Notes under the pieces: model-generated
Databases searched by the model: none
Seen by the model: only the letters and a program-made list of their open reading frames with translations
What the model was told of the DNA's origin: nothing
In this document: piece by piece, positions 5,444-8,376 of the stretch
Layout: every line of letters starts with the position of its first letter
How positions within the stretch are numbered: position 1 is the stretch's first letter
Origin: Nitrosopumilaceae archaeon
GTDB lineage: Archaea > Thermoproteota > Nitrososphaeria > Nitrososphaerales > Nitrosopumilaceae
Reading direction: 5' to 3'
NCBI GenBank assembly: GCA_013867245.1
Contig: JACENB010000040.1
Coordinates: forward strand, 843 to 9,218
DNA length: 8,376 bases
Translations under genes and position numbers: made by a program

Positions 5444-6163
5444 AAAAAGATCTTCTTGTTCAGGACGAATTAATTCAGTAATTTCATGTTTGCCTTTTTG
5501 AAAAGAATAATCTCTAACTATTGCTACAGGTGTTTTCAAAGTTTTACCCATAACCAATTCAGATGCTGCAGAAAGTTCATCAGCAATTGCAATTGCGGTT
5601 ACTCGTAAAGTTTTTCCAAATGTATCTTGAGTTCCCTCATAGTCAATTATAGGAGATAACCCTGCAATTCCTATAGCGCAGTTAGTTTGTCCCATTCTAA
5701 ATGGACGGCCAAACGTGTCGGATATTATCACTGCCACATCTTTTTTTGTTTTCTTGAAAATTTTTTCACGAATATCTTTTGCAGATTGATCAGAATTTAG
5801 AGGCAACAATGTTGCAAATCCTTCTTTCACATTACTTTCATCAATACCAGCATTAGCACAAATTGCTCCATCATTTGTTTCAACAATTAAAATTCCATTC
5901 TTCATACGTATGATACGTTTTGATTCAGATAAAATTAATTCAGTGATTCTAGGATCTTTTTGATATTGGGAGCTTATTCCTTCAGATAATAATGAAGGTT
6001 TGACAGTTGACAAATCAACTAGACGTCCTTCTTGTTTTGAAATAATTTTTTGAGCAATTACTAAAATATCTCCACTTTCAATTTGGCATGAAGATGTAAT
6101 CAACTCTGAAAGATCATCTGAAGGTTCAATCTCTTTTTCTATATGAACAGGTAAAATTTCCAA
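5438..6163 (-). CDS. cofE: Coenzyme F420-0:L-glutamate ligase
   Basis: The enzyme adds L-glutamate residues to F420-0 using GTP and divalent metal, the last step in making the deazaflavin coenzyme F420. Family landmarks are AQKIISKQEGR (37-47), ICANAGIDESNV (101-112), SDTFGRPFRMGQTNCAIG (148-165) with the acidic residues expected to bind metal (D108, D149), and a conserved C-terminal region ending near RDYSF (217-221). At 241 residues it matches the stand-alone archaeal form, with no fused FMN-reductase domain as in actinobacterial FbiB. The start is TTG at 6163: an in-frame TAA lies immediately before it, and the N-terminus MEILPVHIEKEI begins where family members do. It follows the HAD phosphatase gene by 34 bases on the same strand. 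F420 synthesis is known in ammonia-oxidising archaea. Confidence 0.94.
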   Translation of the reverse strand: MEILPVHIEKEIEPSDDLSELITSSCQIESGDILVIAQKIISKQEGRLVDLSTVKPSLLSEGISSQYQKDPRITELILSESKRIIRMKNGILIVETNDGAICANAGIDESNVKEGFATLLPLNSDQSAKDIREKIFKKTKKDVAVIISDTFGRPFRMGQTNCAIGIAGLSPIIDYEGTQDTFGKTLRVTAIAIADELSAASELVMGKTLKTPVAIVRDYSFQKGKHEITELIRPEQEDLFR

Positions 6164-6197
6164 TTATAATATGTCCGAGAATGTACTAAAAAATTGT

Positions 6198-6866
6198 TTA
6201 TGCGGGTGTAGGAGCTTCTAATTCTAATTTGTAATGTTTGTTAATAATATCCAAAATTTTTGAAAGATCTTTTTCCTCCAGAGTTGTGGTTGCTAAATCT
6301 TTCACTAAATCCTGAGCACGGTAGGCAATTCCCAATCCACAAATATCAAATAATTTGACATCATTAGCTCCATCAACGACACAGACAATATTTTCTTTCT
6401 TTTCTCCCCATTCTTCAATTTTGATTCTTGCTGATTTTGATTTGTCAGAATCCACATTGATCTTCACGCCATCTAGTTTTCCATCTTTGAAAATTAATTC
6501 ATTGGAATAAACATAATCTAATCCTAATTCCTCTTTTAGTCGGCCCATCATCAAGGTAAATCCACCTGAAACAGCCATCAATTTCCAACCAGCAGCCTTT
6601 AGAGCTCTACATGCTTCTTTTGCACCAGTCATGATTGGCAATCCATCAGAAACTTCTTGGCATGTTTTTTCATCTAGTCCTTTTAGTGCAGCAACTCTAG
6701 TTCGTAATCCTTCTTCCCAGTTAATTTTTCCTTGAATTCCTTGTTTTGTAATGGCCCAAATCTCATCTTGTTTGTTAAGTTTTTCTGCAAGAATTGGAAG
6801 ATATTCTTCGTCATACAATACACCTTCAACATCAAAAATTACTAGCAATTGATTTCTGTTTTGCAA
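6198..6866 (-). CDS. HAD-family phosphatase, phosphoserine phosphatase-like
   Basis: A 222-residue haloacid dehalogenase-type hydrolase resembling archaeal phosphoserine phosphatase, the last step of serine synthesis. Motif I is FDVEGVLYD, with nucleophile D12 and Glu (E14) where the general acid is normally Asp. Motif II is AVSGGF (S100), the motif III lysine is probably K144, and motif IV is VDGANDVKLF (D165, D169), with Val where SerB usually has Gly before the first Asp. The cap region keeps the segment EEGLRTRVAALKGL (51-64), similar to the substrate-binding part of Methanocaldococcus PSP, so phosphoserine remains the best guess. A DxEGV motif also occurs in ThrH-type phosphoserine/homoserine phosphotransferases. 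The start is TTG at 6866: no in-frame ATG precedes it close by, and a TATA-like box sits about 26 bases upstream. It is the first gene of the minus-strand run toward cofE. Confidence 0.88.
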   Translation of the reverse strand: MQNRNQLLVIFDVEGVLYDEEYLPILAEKLNKQDEIWAITKQGIQGKINWEEGLRTRVAALKGLDEKTCQEVSDGLPIMTGAKEACRALKAAGWKLMAVSGGFTLMMGRLKEELGLDYVYSNELIFKDGKLDGVKINVDSDKSKSARIKIEEWGEKKENIVCVVDGANDVKLFDICGLGIAYRAQDLVKDLATTTLEEKDLSKILDIINKHYKLELEAPTPA

Positions 6867-6888
6867 AAATTTGCTAATTATATTAAAG

Positions 6889-6896
6889 TTTAAACT
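6889..6896 (-). promoter_or_regulatory. TATA-like box for the HAD phosphatase gene
   Basis: GTTTAAAC is centred about 26 bases before the TTG at 6866 on the minus strand. It predicts a leaderless transcript starting at TTG and so supports this start codon. It is itself a perfect palindrome. Confidence 0.55.
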
Positions 6897-6914
6897 TTTT
6901 TGGGATCCAAAAAA
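6896..6914. promoter_or_regulatory. Perfect inverted repeat in a divergent promoter region (operator candidate)
   Basis: TTTTTTGG (6896-6903) and CCAAAAAA (6907-6914) are exact reverse complements around the spacer GAT. The element lies between the TATA-like boxes of two divergent genes and covers the likely BRE position upstream of the minus-strand box, so a bound dimeric regulator could affect both genes. Its function is inferred from position and symmetry only. Confidence 0.5.
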
Positions 6915-6920
6915 CGCTAG

Positions 6921-6929
6921 TAATAAATC
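6921..6929 (+). promoter_or_regulatory. TATA-like box for the four-cysteine protein gene
   Basis: TAATAAATC is centred 26 bases before the ATG at 6951, giving the leaderless spacing seen elsewhere in the window. It is of moderate quality. Confidence 0.45.
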
Positions 6930-6950
6930 ACCGGAGTTAATTGTATAGTC

Positions 6951-7235
6951 ATGGGCGAATTAGAACACAAATACGAAGTCGATATCAAAGAAAGAGAAGG
7001 AAGACAAAAACTACCTGATGATGTCAAAGCAGAACTAAAAGCATCAGGAATGATGGATGATAAAGGAAAATTAAAACTCAAAGGAGTCAGTCCAAAAATG
7101 CTCAAAAGAATGAAACAGGAGTTTGTAGAATGCCCAGTTTTAAAGGACGATATACATTTCATCCAATGTTTTGTATGTCCAAATTTCCAAAGTAGGGTAA
7201 CAGGGCAAGTGCTTTGCAAAGGCGATAAATTATAG
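6951..7235 (+). CDS. Small four-cysteine protein of unknown function
   Basis: A 94-residue protein with two visible parts. The first about 58 residues are highly charged, Lys/Glu/Asp-rich and probably helical (KLPDDVKAELKASGMMDDKG, then SPKMLKRMKQEF). The C-terminal third holds four cysteines, C61, C73, C76 and C89, spaced C-11x-C-2x-C-12x-C. The context ECPVL ... QCFVCPNFQSRV ... VLCKG suggests a zinc site or an iron-sulfur cluster. No membrane segment or signal peptide is present. I do not recognise a named family. The reading frame is credible because its ATG fits a TATA-like box, the codons match the neighbours, and it fills the gap between a divergent phosphatase gene and proS. It lies 53 bases upstream of proS on the same strand, possibly cotranscribed. 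Confidence 0.82.
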   Translation: MGELEHKYEVDIKEREGRQKLPDDVKAELKASGMMDDKGKLKLKGVSPKMLKRMKQEFVECPVLKDDIHFIQCFVCPNFQSRVTGQVLCKGDKL

Positions 7236-7260
7236 CCAAAAATTTCTCACGAAAGGCTCA

Positions 7261-7275
7261 TTAGTTAATTTATTC
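7261..7275 (+). promoter_or_regulatory. A/T-rich TATA-like stretch before proS
   Basis: TTAGTTAATTTATTC lies 14-28 bases before the TTG at 7289, in the 53-base gap after the four-cysteine gene. It could hold a TATA box for a leaderless proS message, but the spacing is a little short and no single match stands out. Confidence 0.3.
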
Positions 7276-7288
7276 TGAAAATTTTAGT

Positions 7289-8376
7289 TTGAGTAAAGAA
7301 GACGTAGGAATTACAGTTTCAAAAAATGATGATTTTAGTGAGTGGTACACTCAAGTTGTACTGAAAGCCAAATTAGCAGATTACGCACCAGTTAAAGGAT
7401 TAATTGTGCTCAGACCAGATGGATACTCTATTTGGGAATCATTGAAAACAACATTTGATAAAAAATTTTCTAAAAATGGAATAAGAAACGGATTTCTTCC
7501 AGTACTAATTCCTGAGTCACTTTTAGGTAAAGAGCAAAAACACTTTGCGGGTTTTAATCCTGAAGTATTTTGGGTTACACATTCAGGAACTAATGAAGTT
7601 GGGGACAGATTAGCGTTAAGACCAACATCTGAGACATTAGCATATACACTATATTCAAAATGGATTCAAAGTTGGAGGGATTTGCCTCTAAAGATCAATT
7701 TTTGGAATACAGCATTACGTGCAGAAATTAAAGCAACTAAACCATTTCTTAGAACATCAGAATTCTTGTGGCAAGAAGGACATACAGTGCACATAACACA
7801 AGAAGAAGCAGAAGAAGAAGTAATGAAGATTTTAGAAATTTACAAGAATACGGTTGAAGAAGAATTAGCAATTCCTGTAACTACAGGAAAGAAAAGTGAG
7901 AAAGAAAAGTTTGTTGGTGCAGTGTACACAACTACAATGGAATCCATTATGCCAGATGGAAAGGCATTGCAAATGGGAACATCTCACTTCTTAGGACAGA
8001 ATTTTTCAAAGCCATTTGAAGTAAAATTTGCAGACAAAGATAATGTAGAACATTTTGCATGGCAAACATCTTGGGGGGTGTCATGGAGATTAATTGGGGC
8101 AATGATAATGGTACATGGTGATGATCAAGGTCTTGTTTTACCACCCAAAGTCGCACCAACACAAGTAGTAATTGTTCCAATTTACAGAAATGATGAAGGA
8201 AGAGACAAAGTTTTACCAAAAGTAAAAGAAATCCAAGAGATTTTAGAGTCACAACATATTAGAATTCAAGTAGACGATAGACAAGGATTATCACCAGGGT
8301 ACAAATTCAATGACTGGGAGATGAAAGGGGTTCCCATACGCATAGAAATTGGACCTAAAGATATTGAAAAGCAGAG
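7289..8376 (+). CDS. proS: Prolyl-tRNA synthetase, archaeal/eukaryotic type, 3' end cut by window edge
   Basis: A class IIa aminoacyl-tRNA synthetase that charges tRNA-Pro with proline in the cytoplasm. My translation gives 362 codons, open to the window end; the usual archaeal length is about 480, so about 110-120 C-terminal residues (rest of the anticodon domain and the C-terminal domain) are missing. It opens with SKEDVGITVSKNDDFSEWY. The motif 1 region is FLPVLIPES (69-77), the TSE loop LRPTSET is at 110-116, motif 2 is RTSEFLWQEGHT (155-166), motif 3 is GVSWRLIGAMIMVHGDD (263-279), and the anticodon-binding domain starts near APTQVVIVPI (289-298). The bacterial editing insertion between motifs 2 and 3 is absent. 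The start is TTG at 7289: an in-frame TAG at 7262 bounds it upstream, no ATG lies between, and the residues after TTG match the expected N-terminus. Confidence 0.95.
   Translation, partial: MSKEDVGITVSKNDDFSEWYTQVVLKAKLADYAPVKGLIVLRPDGYSIWESLKTTFDKKFSKNGIRNGFLPVLIPESLLGKEQKHFAGFNPEVFWVTHSGTNEVGDRLALRPTSETLAYTLYSKWIQSWRDLPLKINFWNTALRAEIKATKPFLRTSEFLWQEGHTVHITQEEAEEEVMKILEIYKNTVEEELAIPVTTGKKSEKEKFVGAVYTTTMESIMPDGKALQMGTSHFLGQNFSKPFEVKFADKDNVEHFAWQTSWGVSWRLIGAMIMVHGDDQGLVLPPKVAPTQVVIVPIYRNDEGRDKVLPKVKEIQEILESQHIRIQVDDRQGLSPGYKFNDWEMKGVPIRIEIGPKDIEKQ

Noticed and set aside
6917..7219. Minus-strand open frame of 100 codons
   Set aside because: It is opposite the four-cysteine gene. The plus frame has a TATA-like box and an ordered cysteine motif, while the minus product looks random and hydrophobic.
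7800..7824. Purine-rich GAA-type repeat
   Set aside because: It encodes the QEEAEEEV segment of prolyl-tRNA synthetase, so it reflects glutamate codons, not a functional repeat.
7947..8252. Minus-strand open frame of 101 codons
   Set aside because: It is antisense to proS motif 3 and the anticodon-domain start; the Leu/His-rich product is typical of a shadow frame.
1..8376. Mobile element, CRISPR, tRNA/rRNA genes or a defence system
   Set aside because: I found no transposase or integrase, no regularly spaced repeats, no cloverleaf-like sequence in the gaps and no defence-type protein. Gene content is housekeeping with small unknown proteins.

Overview
The window looks like ordinary chromosome of an ammonia-oxidising archaeon, most likely a Nitrosopumilaceae (marine Thaumarchaeota/Nitrososphaerota) member. 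The evidence is low G+C, an F420-0:L-glutamate ligase (CofE), an archaeal/eukaryotic-type prolyl-tRNA synthetase, very short gaps and ATGA gene overlaps. Several genes also have TATA-like boxes about 24-30 bases before the start codon, which predicts leaderless or nearly leaderless mRNAs, and Shine-Dalgarno motifs are almost absent. I saw no mobile element, CRISPR array, tRNA or rRNA, and no gene-free stretch exceeds about 110 bases.

Left part (1-1396): two minus-strand universal stress proteins overlap as ATGA, and the first runs off the left edge. A divergent promoter region separates them from a plus-strand two-CBS-domain protein. Positions 1446-3164 (plus): a thioredoxin reductase is translationally coupled by a 4-base overlap to a 68-residue protein with two CxxC pairs, followed by a helical protein of unknown function. 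That gene ends exactly where the convergent cysteine synthase-like gene ends, with no base between the two stop codons.

Middle part (3165-6866, all minus; transcription runs from high to low coordinates): a phosphoserine phosphatase-like HAD protein, CofE, a PHP-family metal-dependent phosphoesterase with an extra C-terminal helical region, a TusA-family sulfur carrier and the cysteine synthase-like PLP enzyme. The serine phosphatase, sulfur carrier, PLP enzyme and nearby thioredoxin reductase suggest a serine/cysteine/sulfur-transfer theme; this is inference from gene content. CofE serves F420 biosynthesis.

Right part (6867-8376): a compact divergent promoter region carries a perfect 8-base inverted repeat. 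It is followed by a 94-residue four-cysteine protein of unknown function and the first 362 codons of proS, which runs off the right edge. Three genes (the HAD phosphatase, cofE and proS) appear to start with TTG.

Nothing here amounts to a clear new multi-gene system. The best leads are the two small cysteine-motif proteins, the DxE-type phosphatase motif, the tusA-PLP enzyme pair and the symmetrical divergent promoter.
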